This document shows, piece by piece, positions 12,134-22,093 of a DNA stretch of 64,000 bases; position 1 is the stretch's first letter; the number at the start of each line of letters is the position of its first letter. The stretch comes from Arabidopsis thaliana (taxonomy: Eukaryota; Streptophyta; Magnoliopsida; Brassicales; Brassicaceae), in assembly GCF_000001735.4 (NCBI RefSeq), contig NC_003071.7, positions 12,951,151-13,015,150 on the forward strand, in the 5' to 3' direction. The notes under the pieces are model-generated. The model did no database searches. It was not told the origin of the DNA and saw only the letters and a list, made by a program, of their open reading frames with translations. The translations under genes were made by a program, and so were the position numbers.

Positions 12134-12180
12134 GAGCTTCTAAGACGGCTGATATGACGGACAAAGGAGTTCACCTGTAA
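12134..12180 (+). pseudogene. TFCA exon 1 remnant
   Basis: Bases 12134-12167 match TFCA exon 1 near 8755-8788 at 29 of 34 positions. In frame they read ASKTADMTDKG against AAKTADMKDKG of TFCA, then run into a stop codon at 12178-12180. No start, flanking exons or splice sites survive. Its place, about 1.2 kb on the 3' side of TCL2 and in plus orientation, mirrors real TFCA beside ETC2. It is therefore best read as the relic of a duplicated TFCA plus R3-MYB unit. It is too short to be a gene. Confidence 0.7.
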
Positions 12181-13090
12181 TGACCCGCTCTCATTATAAA
12201 GATTTTATGTCGTGATCATTATTAAGGTTTTGAAAGTTATTAATATATATACACAAATGATGGTTCTCATGTGAAGAATGGTTCTAAGTAAGAAAGGACA
12301 AGAAATTATATTTGCCTAAAAGTGTTTAAAGATCAGGAAGCTTGGTATACACTGGAATTATAGGATCTGATTGGACTAAAAAAGGAAACAGGGCTTAATG
12401 GCCCAATATGGTGAGCAAAATCTAAAACTCCTATATTATGAGTCCTGAGCTCTCACTATCTTGAGAATCAGATAAGTTTGAGGGTCAAGATGACTAAGAG
12501 ATGGAGAGATGCCAAGCATTATATCTGAGGGCTCGATGGTTAAGATAGTGAAATGATGGATGGTTGAGATAGCTAAGTGGTTACGAACAATAGTGCATAC
12601 GAACATGTGCATGAAATTGAATGTATATGATATGTGAATGTGAGCATGATTGTATGAACGATTTAGGTGTCTTAACTCTTAAGCATGAGATTATGTGATT
12701 TGATAGTATTGATTGAGAGTGGTTTGTTAATTATGGTGATAGCATGTGGGTGGAATTAACCTTAAGTAACTCATGCATTCTTTTAGGGATCCCCATACTT
12801 TTATGATGCACGTAAGGAGTTAGGAGTCTTATATTAGCTTATACAACTCCTTACTTGCATGTTAGTTAAAACATTTTCCATCGTCAGAACTCTTTCTTAA
12901 CCGTAAATTAACTCTTAAACACAAATGAATTGCAAGTGGAATTATAATTTAAATGGCGGAGGAAAGGAAGGGCCAGAAGTTAATTAAAGACAAGAATAGA
13001 GGTAGCTCGAGAAGATGAATGATTATACCATCTGAGTGTAAGGTGTGTGTGAGTGGTCCTTCATCTTTGTCGGAATGGTAAACGCTAAAT
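12168..13090. mobile_element. Possible LTR-like or other transposon-derived block
   Basis: About 0.9 kb between the TFCA remnant and the 3' flank of TCL2 has no counterpart beside ETC2 or TCL1. It is less AT-rich and G-richer than its surroundings and begins near 12177 with TGTAATGACCCGC, a word reminiscent of Ty3-type LTR ends. I found no matching second LTR, inverted repeat or coding frame, so it would be a solo or broken copy. The stretch CAGGGCTGGTCCTGAGAG just before the TFCA shard (12103-12120) also looks transposon-like. Identity is a guess. Confidence 0.25.
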
Positions 13091-13355
13091 TTCACGATAA
13101 TTTATGACACTAGGAATTTTATTAATCTTCTTTCTTTGCTATCTACTAACTTCAAAATATCCTCGTTTAATCATTATTTTTTCCTATCAATATTTTTGAC
13201 GGAGTTACAAAATGTATAGTTGGAACAAGACGAGTGGCACAACTTGTAGAATTGACAATAACTTAGACAACCATTGATGAGAAGAATAAATATCGATCGA
13301 AGTTTTGTTCTACTCAACAACTTAAAGCTTTTATCTTGTCCATAATAACATAAAA

Positions 13356-14318
13356 TTAAGGAGGAGAAATAGAGAAACGGTAAAATTTGTGGACTCGGCG
13401 TCGTTTGTGGGAACAATGATCACAGTTTCTCATAATCCAATATCTTTCTATGTCCTTTGCCTCTCGTCCTACCACTCTTCCTGCTATTAAATCCCACCTA
13501 GTATTATTCAGTTCATGGCCAAAATCTTTTTAATTAGCTATTTCATTATGAATGTTTGCATATGTTATAAAAAACATTATTTAAATTTGATAACTATATT
13601 TTCTATAGTGAATTGAATTAATTAATAGAGAGAAAAGTAAATCTTGGTTTTAAAATATGTTCTAATTATAAAATATATAAGAATTTTCAAAAAAGTAACA
13701 TCAAGAGTATACATGATTAATACTCAAAATTCGTACCAACGTTTATGAGCTAGCCAAGCATATTTGGAAGTGATATATGCTAATATAAAAGAGTTATCCC
13801 ACAGTTATCTCGAGCATTATCATATAAGTAAAATAATTATGTCGTAAGATTTTTTTTTTTTTTTTGAAAGTTGTTATATAGTATAATGCTGTTAAAGGGT
13901 TGAAAAAAGTACATGAGAGAATCTAAAGATAGCTAAGATACAAAAAAGACATGAGTTACTTCATGTAAGATTGTATATAGAGAAAAAAAGAAGATATAAA
14001 ATTTAATATGGAACGACATATCTATACACAGAAGAAGAAGATGTTACCTATCACCAACAAGTCTGTGCATTCGAAAGATGAGATCTTCTTCTTGTTCCGT
14101 CATATTGATAAACTCCCATTTCACACTATTTACCTCTGCATTTTAGTTAGTTATATTTCAATCAAATATGAATATCAATGAAAATTGGAGGACGTAGCTA
14201 AGTTAAATGGATGATTATAATTTATAAACTAAATTAAAGAGAAACCTGCGGTATCCCCTAGAGTGAACTTGGATTGCTTACGACTGCGAAGGTGACGAAG
14301 ACGGTTGGTGTTATCCAT
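13356..14318 (-). CDS. TCL2: R3-MYB repressor TCL2 (three exons)
   Basis: Second gene of the cluster, 100 aa. Exons 14246-14318, 14048-14135, 13356-13497. It starts MDNTNRLRHLRSRKQSKFTL. EEDLIFRMHRLVGDRWDLIA keeps the bHLH-binding signature and REAKDIERYWIMR closes the MYB repeat. After HKRRR the tail ends FYRFSISPP. Like its neighbours it should act in the nucleus as a negative regulator of trichome initiation (known for the family), with strongest effects reported on inflorescence organs. Splice positions match ETC2 base for base. The leader is purine-rich and the promoter shares blocks with that of TCL1. Confidence 0.95.
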
Positions 14319-14879
14319 TGGTATTTGAAAGTGAAAGAGGACAAATAATATACAACTGATGATTTTGGAGTTGGAGAATGCAATGAAAAAAAAGTAGATG
14401 TGAGGTAGAGAAAACTATATAGAAAACTTGTGACGAAGAGTAAAGAGAGAGATATAGAAAAGGAGGTCCCAAGCTACCGTAATGAGGACTACTGGACCAG
14501 TAGACTTGCTCTTGATACAACTGGATAAAATATCTGAATATCCACCATATAATTGTAAATTGGAGTAATATTTATCAAATACTAAACACTAAAATTTATA
14601 ACTATGGATACATGATTTGCTCTTAAATACACATATATAATGTCCCGGAGAATTTTCGTCCTGTGGGTTCCACTTAAGGGTAAAGTCTTATGTGAACACA
14701 ACAAATACATTAGGAAAATACAATGGGTATAATCATAAAGACTTATCTAAAAAACCACATGTTATGGATACAAAAAGATATTAAAAAATCCAGCTCCGCG
14801 TTGAACCCGAATTGTGGATACACTCATACACAATTACACAACCAAAAGAAAAATGATGGAGATAGAATGTTTTTTTTGG

Positions 14880-15100
14880 AATTCGCATGTATTTGAATCC
14901 GAGTACTAAATTATTTTTAAGCGAAAACTTGCCCAATTTTTCTATCATCTAAGACGTTATTGTGGTCACAGTGAAAATGGTGGTATTTCGATCTTTCCTA
15001 AATGTAGAAAAATGTTCACCACTAAAGCGTCATGACTAATTTACTAGTCTTTGGGGTTTTATGTAGAAACAACCAAATTCTAACATAGTTTAATCTACTA
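14880..15100. repeat. Promoter block shared by TCL2 and TCL1 (pairs with 19575-19905)
   Basis: Upstream of TCL2 the words GAGTACT, AAGCGAAAACTTGC, CGATCTTTC, CTAAAGCGTCATGACT and CAAATTCTAACATAGTTTA occur in order. The same series appears upstream of TCL1 at 19588-19894, with an extra ~110 bases after GCGAAAACTT in the TCL1 copy. The retained words are candidates for shared regulatory sites of the paralogues. The remainder of 14319-15185 shows no gene. Confidence 0.6.
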
Positions 15101-15889
15101 TTCACTGCAGTATATCGCTAGTTCTAATTTATTTGACATATCAATTATTCTCAGTTTTTATTTTTATTATTTTGGAATTTCTTCTACTGACGGAGATGGG
15201 GATGTGGTCCTGTGAGGAAAGTTACAACAGTAGACTTTTCCAATATCGTTTAGATCTTTTGTTCCGTTTCTGAAAGTATTGTTTGAATCTACTTCTTGAA
15301 AATTGGACAAACTCCAACAATCTGTTAATTTGGTGCGGTGATATTAGATCTGTACGTGGGCCGAAATCGTACTCGTCCTAGTAGATCCGAGCCAGTAACC
15401 ACTATGCCACACCAATGAAATTTCTGATTTTTTGTACTTTGTTTTCATTTTTAGCATTCTACACATATTACCTTTTTTGTTTCTCAACATACATTTTACA
15501 TACCTTTTTTACACAATTATACATATACGCACTATTTATGACTGGAGTCAATAAATGTCTCAGTGATAAATAAATTCAGTTGATGTAATAAGAAACTGAC
15601 ACGTATAACAAGCTCAATTATATTCAAGGTTTAAAGTTGTCTCAGTTAATGTTCATGTCTCAGCGTGAAACTATAAAGAACCATATATATATATATGTAT
15701 ACATTATTATACAACATTTAATTAGTACAAGACAAATCCTAGGCCTATTAACTAACGAAAAGAACCAAAGGTTTATCCTCGACTAGGCCTATTTAGATAG
15801 TTAGATGGGCAAAAGAGTAGTGCGCGTCATCGCTGGGGCTGAAGTAAGTTCATTTATATGATTTGGTTTCTAATTTCAACGATCTCTTT

Positions 15890-15980
15890 TGATCAGTGTT
15901 CCGTCTCGTTCCAGCTTCGTACTTGTAACATGTGTATTGATGCTCTTGCTAAATCAAGTTTGTTCTTTTGATAAGTTATT
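15890..15980 (+). pseudogene. Possible LINE RNase H-like fragment
   Basis: Bases near 15897-15976 read VFRLVP in one frame and then RTCNMCIDALAKSSLF in the next before a stop. This resembles the C-terminal part of RNase H-like domains in plant non-LTR retrotransposons (a CN..ADALAK-type ending). The match is short, needs a frameshift and rests on memory of the motif. It sits in the insertion specific to the TCL2-side flank. Confidence 0.25.
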
Positions 15981-16118
15981 TTCTTTTTCTTGGTTTAGAG
16001 CTTGGAAAGAAATTTGAAACATCAGACATGGTTGCAGTATGTCACTTCAACTAACGTTCTTAGAGCTTGCCCTGTGACAAAGACATACCTTATATCTATA
16101 AGACAATAACGTATCTAC

Positions 16119-16121
<3 letters not shown>

Positions 16122-16150
<29 letters not shown>
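16122..16150. repeat. (AT)n microsatellite
   Basis: About 14 perfect AT units; similar shorter runs occur near 15687 and 34945. Likely polymorphic. Confidence 0.9.
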
Positions 16151-16424
16151 CGAGTGATGCCAAATTTAAAAGCCAGATCAATAAGTATCAACTAGAAAAA
16201 CAAACAAAAAGACATGCATGTTCGAATAAATACATGGCTTGTTGATTGGTAGATGTTTGATCGATTTAAGAACTTGGTCCACAATATGTCTCTAAAGTGG
16301 TCCAATGATTTTAAATGTGAAGTGCGTAGATTCACTTCAGCGCACCCATTATATGAGTGAACAGAATGGATTCAACTTAGCCTCCTACACAAAACTTACA
16401 CATATTTACTGTATGAATGTTAAG

Positions 16425-16496
16425 ATTTTACTCTATAACTATAATTATCAACATTAGTTAACTATAATTTTACTCTATAACGATAATTATCAACAT
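16425..16496. repeat. Tandem repeat, two 30-base copies
   Basis: ATTTTACTCTATAAC followed by T or G and ATAATTATCAACAT occurs at 16425-16454 and 16467-16496, a 42-base period with one difference between copies. No coding content. Confidence 0.85.
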
Positions 16497-16970
16497 GGAA
16501 AAAGTATATTATCAAAGAATCTAAACTAACACTAACAATCATTCTCGGTCAACTTCTGCTAAAAATCTCCAACTAGCTGAGGAAAAACTTTTTGAGACTC
16601 ACGTACTGTCTGAGTTTTGGAGTTCTTGGCAACCTCAAACGTACAGCTAGCTATTTGCCACACCAACCACCCAGAAACAATGAAAGAACCGAAGGTGCAT
16701 GAAGGTCTCGTAAAGATGTTGATTTACGGGACAAGTTGAGAATATCTCTTTCGGCGTATGGTTACTGCCACTCTGCCAGTCTGCCAGCAGTTAATGTCCC
16801 TCTCCGATTCTCTGGCCAACGTTGAGTCGCCAGAGAGTGATTTTATTGAGAGTTCTGAATATTTAGAGAATAATACAACTAAATGTCGAATACGGCCCAA
16901 TTTCAGTCATGTTTTATATTTAAAGCCCACTAACTTTTCCGCAAATTACTTGGACCTATTACTATTAGTA

Positions 16971-17337
16971 CTACGAATGTTCCCAATATTTTGGCTCTAT
17001 AGAAAATGGTGGAGTGATTTTGGTAATGCATCTTCTCAACATACTGAACGACACATTTGACAGCATCCGATCCTCAACGGAACCATCATCGATAATTCTC
17101 TGTCTTATTCCACGAGGCTTGATCTGTGCTACTGATGGAAGAGAATCCACATGGGTCAAGGGCGTCACAAGTAGCACTACGGTCCTTCTCATTGGCCACA
17201 TTCGTACATTTTTCAAGGAAAAACTTCACATTCAAGCCAAATTCCGATCTCATTTTGGATAGAACCCTTGCATACCACGGTTCATGTTTTTGACATTCTA
17301 CCTTCATATTCCCATTAACTAGTTGAATTCTTTTCAT
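16971..17337 (-). other. Unidentified possible gene fragment
   Basis: A patch of less AT-rich DNA between the TCL2 and TCL1 units. Two overlapping minus-strand frames are open: one reads MKRIQLVNGNMKVECQKHEP and later EKCTNVANEKDRSA; the other reads THVDSLPSVAQIKPRGIRQR. The look is of broken coding sequence with a frameshift, but I recognise no family. It is absent from the other duplicated flanks, so it was probably acquired later. The surrounding bases 16200-16970 and 17340-17612 show nothing else besides the repeats listed. Confidence 0.25.
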
Positions 17338-17612
17338 GCATTGTTATAATGAACTTATCTCGTATCTAATCAATCATATTCGGGTCTTTGGTTGCTTATG
17401 CTTTAACCGAATGTGTCTTATAATCATAGAGGTTTTTTCTGCCAATTAAAGTGGTAATTTCCGTGACCATAACAGATTTAATGATGAGGAGAACCCCACT
17501 CGACAACTTAATAAAGCTTTTCTTGTCCACAATCACAGAAATTATTTAATGAGGATGAGAAATAGAAAAACAGGGAGATTCTCGAGATTTTTTAAAGAGA
17601 GTGACTTTTGCG

Positions 17613-18910
17613 TCATTTGTGGGAGAAATAGTCACAATTTCTCATAATCCAGTATCTCTCTATCTCCTTTGCCTCACGTCCCACCACTCTTCTTGCTATT
17701 AAATCCCACCTGATCATATGATTCAATTTGTGACCAACATATATATGTTATTATTAGTATTCTGATTATTGTAAAAAAATGAATTATTAAAACTAAAATT
17801 ACATTTTTGATTTCATTACATTAACAGTCTATATATTTATATAAATTTAAAACAACAATAGTTTTTCTATTTCTAATTAATTTAAGTATTAAGGTTTTAA
17901 CACATATTAAGAACGAATAATTAAAATTTGATTATAAATATATCATTTTGTGATTAATAAATTTCTCTAACTCTAAACCAATAGTATTATTTTTTTTCGA
18001 GTTTACAGTTCATCTCATGATTAACTAAAGAATGCATAGAAAACTTGATATATTTATGAAACAATTTATTTTTTGTAAGACTTGAATTAATTAGAATCAA
18101 AGGGAAGTATTATAAAATAAAAAAAATTATAGTATAGTTTATAACAATTGTTAGGCAAGTCATCGATTCTTTATATAAGCTTCAGATTCGAATTATTAAA
18201 AAATAAAAATTAAATATTGAACAGTCTTAGAAAATATGGATTAAGTTTAAAAAGTAGTTTTTAAAATAAATTTGGTATCTAAAATTATTTTTATGTAAAA
18301 AAAACTTTCAAAATATATATATAACTATAGATCCGGATATTTTTTTTTATAAAAACAATTATAATATATGATCCAAAATTTGGTGTGGACAGATCCTGAC
18401 TCTCACGACATCCGAATTTTCAGAACAAGGTAAAAATGATCTTGGATAGAAGCTTGAATCACGGCAAACAGTTTTATCCCTCACACACAAACAAAAATAT
18501 TTAATTGTTAAAGCACATATTTTCACACATATTATAATACAATTAGGTCAAGAATTTAATTTTTCTATTTGGAACTAGATCAATATATAAACAGAAGAAG
18601 AAAAATGTTACGTGCCTGTCGCCAACAAGTCTGTACATTCTAAAGATGAGATCTTCTTCTTGTTCGGTCATATTGATAAACTCCCATTTCATACTACTCA
18701 CTTCTGCATTTTAGTTAGTATATAAATTCAAAATATCAGTGAAAACGTACATCACAAAACAATTTAATGTTACAGGTCAAATGAATGAGCGTAGACCAAA
18801 AGGAAGAACAATTAGATTTCCAACTAAATCAAAGACAAACCTTGAGAGCTATGAGTGAACTTGGGTTGTTTATGACAGTGAAGGCGGCGAAGACGGTTTG
18901 TGTTATCCAT
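17613..18910 (-). CDS. TCL1: R3-MYB repressor TCL1 (three exons, GC donor)
   Basis: Third R3-MYB, 84 aa. Exons 18841-18910, 18616-18703, 17613-17709. It starts MDNTNRLRRLHCHKQPKFTH. EEDLIFRMYRLVGDRWDLIA and REAKEIERYWIMR form the repeat with an intact bHLH contact motif. TCL1 is known to repress GL1 directly and to suppress inflorescence trichomes. Two oddities: intron 2 has a GC donor (ACAG|GCACGT) where ETC2 and TCL2 have GT, and the protein stops at HK because the Arg codon CGA that opens the RRR tail in its paralogues is TGA here. Both predict exactly the 84 aa I recall for TCL1. Confidence 0.95.
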
Positions 18911-19574
18911 TAGTATGTATTGGAAACAGCGAAACAGTATGAACACAAATATTATTGAGAGAAACAAAAAAAATTGGAGTTTGGAGAATGCAAGCGAAGA
19001 AAGAGATGTGAGGTTTACAAAACTATGTAGAGACACAAAGAGAGGTCCCCAACTCTCCTACTTGGCCACATAACCTTTAACTTACAAAATATAGGTACAC
19101 CATAACTTACTGAATAAATTAAATGCTAAAACTAATTTTCAGAAGCAAAGCAGATCACAAATACAAACATTTTAAATTATGGATATCATTCCACTTTGTA
19201 ATAATAATACATGCATATGATATATGTTGTATTTATAAACGATATATTATTATGTATTCAAAATGAGGAATTTATTATAAAATATTATTTTTTTGTTTGC
19301 AATTTGTATGTAGTTATTTTTTCTTATCTTGCAACTTTTATCTTTTTAATAACTTTGATGGAACAAAGTGGATACATAAATTTTAACATAAACTAGGAAA
19401 CTATATAGTATATCCGGCTCTTTTGTAGAAGATATGAATCATAAAATACATTCTGATCCGGCAAACTAAAAAAAGGAACGAATTATAGATACCAAACAAA
19501 AAAGCCTAGTTGTTGACATACACAACAAAATATGTGACATACAGAAGGAAAGGACGAATAATTGTTTTGGAATT

Positions 19575-19905
19575 TGCATGCATTTGAATTCGAGTACTCA
19601 TAATCTTCTAAGCGAAAACTTGCGAAAACTTTATCACCTATAAAACATTGAAAATATTGAAACCAAATGGGTGGTCTAATAGTTTTGAAAACTAATGTGT
19701 GGGTCAAAGTCACTAGTTTAATACTTGAGAGGAATAATTTATGCTCTAAATAATCAACCACAAAATTTTCGATCTTTCACTCACTCACAGAAAGGAAAAC
19801 AATTCATTGCTAAAGCGTCATGACTCACGTTGCTTGAATCCTTAAATTTTTTTTGTTGTTGTATGGAAACATCCAAAATCTAACATGGTTTATGAATTAA
19901 GTCGC
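19575..19905. repeat. Promoter block upstream of TCL1 (pairs with 14880-15100)
   Basis: Contains GAGTACTCAT, AAGCGAAAACTTGC, CGATCTTTC, CTAAAGCGTCATGACT and AAAATCTAACATGGTTTA in the order seen upstream of TCL2. A segment at about 19960-19980 (AGTGAA..ACATCACAT) also recalls the ETC2 upstream region near 11158-11172. The rest of 18911-22093 is AT-rich with no gene apart from the repeats and uORF listed. Confidence 0.6.
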
Positions 19906-20470
19906 AACTGATTCATTTTATTATGTTTTCAGTACTATAACGTGTTACATTTAAGTGAAGGACATCACATATATAAGTATACACAACAAGTTATCTAATC
20001 CAACTAGTCCAAGAAGTTTTTATTTAATCAACAAAAGAAGCAAGGCTTAACATCGAGTTCCTCGACTAAGTCTGTATATCCGCTCAAATCGGAAGTAGAC
20101 ACAATCACACAATGGTTTTTTTAGTCTACAAAAAATCTAACAATTTTGATTTTGGCAAAAAAAATTGTAAAATAAAATTCATCTATATTGGAGTGTATTC
20201 TAACAATTTTATCATAGCAAATAGTTTTATGGTTTTAAAACACTAAATAACAGAAGAGTTTTCGTATTTAAATTAGTAAGTTGACCACCACTTAAAACCC
20301 AATCTAAATATAAGCCTGAAAGAAAAGAAAAAAAAAAGAAGAAAAAACCCCTAGATTGTTGAAAGTTGAAACCAAGATTTGTCGACAATTATTTAATGTG
20401 GTACGATGATTATAAATGTCATGTACGAACGACTTGACTAGGTATTAAACCACACCCAATGAACGGTACA

Positions 20471-20562
20471 TGATTCATGTGTTAACCTCCCCCACTGGCA
20501 AACTTACATATGATTCATGTTAACATCCCCCACTGACAAACTTACATATGATTCATGTTACT
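20471..20562. repeat. Tandem repeat, 2.3 copies of a 38-40 base unit
   Basis: Each unit begins TGATTCATGT and continues through TAAC, CCCCCACTG and CAAACTTACATA. Copies start at 20471, 20511 and 20549. It lies in the gap between TCL1 and PLSP2B; no function is visible. Confidence 0.9.
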
Positions 20563-21010
20563 TTTTTTTTACGCCCTCGATTTGATTTCTCAAACCTAAC
20601 AATAAGAACCATTTGTATCCACACATATGACCTAATTTGTATTTATTACCTACCTATAAAAAAGTACTTATCAAAAGTTAAAATTAACATTAATGTATCA
20701 AGCATACTATATTTGAATTTACATATGTATATAATATAACTTTGCACTGTGGTTCTACTTTTAAGTTTTAACTATATTTGACATTAGATAAGGATCTATG
20801 ATACATATTAAATTATAATATTAGAAATACAGGAATCTTTTTTATCAAATTCATTATTTATCTATATATATATAGAAGTATTGTAAAATTATTTGAAGTT
20901 ATACAGTACTGATTCTGCTTAGTCTGTCAGAGTTACAATAAATCCCATAGTTAACCATGTAGACCCACTTCATAAGGGAAGTAAATAGTAAAGGCATGCA
21001 TATGTTAAAA

Positions 21011-21065
21011 TTCAAATAAAATATCTTCTTTTTTTGTCAAAGAAAGTTCAAATAAAATTTCTTCT
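21011..21065 (-). repeat. Micro-insertion: poly-T + GTCAAAG between 19-bp direct repeats
   Basis: A 19-base word starting TTCAAATAAAAT and ending TCTTCT occurs at 21011-21029 and 21047-21065 with one mismatch. The 17 bases between are TTTTTTGTCAAAGAAAG, which on the minus strand ends CTTTGAC plus poly-A. This is the same insert type as at 8077-8098, in an unrelated target. Confidence 0.65.
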
Positions 21066-21989
21066 AGAACAATTCTCAGGAATCTGATCTGTATTCTTAA
21101 ACTATTCTAATAGAATATACCGTCGCATCTGATTTTTTATAGAATGTGCCGAGTCATTTTTATTTTATTTTTTAACACAAATGAGCAGAGTCTCATGTGT
21201 GACTCTTCTCTTCATATTTACTCTTTTTAACAATTGTTCAGTCAATTTCTTATTGTTCTACACTAAAAACTATCATTAACATGACAAACCAAAAAGAATC
21301 CATCATTATCAAGATATATAGGTTTTGATATCTTCTTTTGTTAAGTACCTTAGTTGGTCTTCTTCCCCAATCTAGTTTCTGGTTATTGTTTGTTTTTTTT
21401 TGTATACTTTTTATGTTCAAGTTATATAAGAAAACCCTTTCACAAAAAAAAAAAGTATATTCAGGGAACCAGAAATGTTTATCAGTTAATTTTTTTGTAA
21501 AACAATGACATGTTTTATCCTTACTTAAAAGAAAGTAATATTAAACAAAATATAGTGGTTTCGTTCGTCAAGCATAACAAATGAAACGACATGATCGTGT
21601 GACCCAATAAGCCCAGCAGCCGGATTTGACTTATCTCCTTCTTCTTCCTTTTCGGTCAAATGTTTGACTTTCTGCTAAAAATAACAAAAATGAATTTTAA
21701 AATTGAGAAAAAAGAGTTTCACCTTCACCAATCACCATTTCTCTCTACTCGCCAAGAAGTTTCCTTTCCTTTGATTGCACAACTAATCTCAAACTAAAAG
21801 ATCTTCTCTTTAGGCATACCCAGATCTTTCTCTCTCTAAAGTCTCCACCTTTCACGGTTTTTTGCTTCTCACCTGAATCCAATCAATCTCGCCGGAGTGA
21901 ATTCACCTTCCTCCGGTTGACTCGTCGGACTTAGTCCGACCTTTCAATTCGTAGATTCTGTTTACAATTCACTGATCGTTTGATTAGAA

Positions 21990-22010
21990 ATGGGTTACTT
22001 GTTCTTCTAA
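21990..22010 (+). other. Short uORF in PLSP2B leader
   Basis: An ATG at 21990 opens a six-codon frame (MGYLFF, then TAA), 84 bases before the PLSP2B start and probably inside its mRNA leader. It could dampen translation of the main frame. The leader position is inferred. Confidence 0.4.
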
Positions 22011-22093
22011 GTCTCTCTTTAGCTGAAAGTTTGTTGCTTTACGACTCTTCGATTTACCCTTACTTGTTCAAGTTCTTCATCAAATTCGTAGTT

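Larger units (their letters stand above)
15186..16195. repeat. Duplicated flank, copy upstream of TCL2 (pairs with 11271-12105)
   Basis: Counterpart of the ETC2-side block, in the same orientation. It contains about 230 additional bases near 15780-16010 that are missing from the other copy and probably represent a later insertion, as well as an AT microsatellite near its end. Confidence 0.55.
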
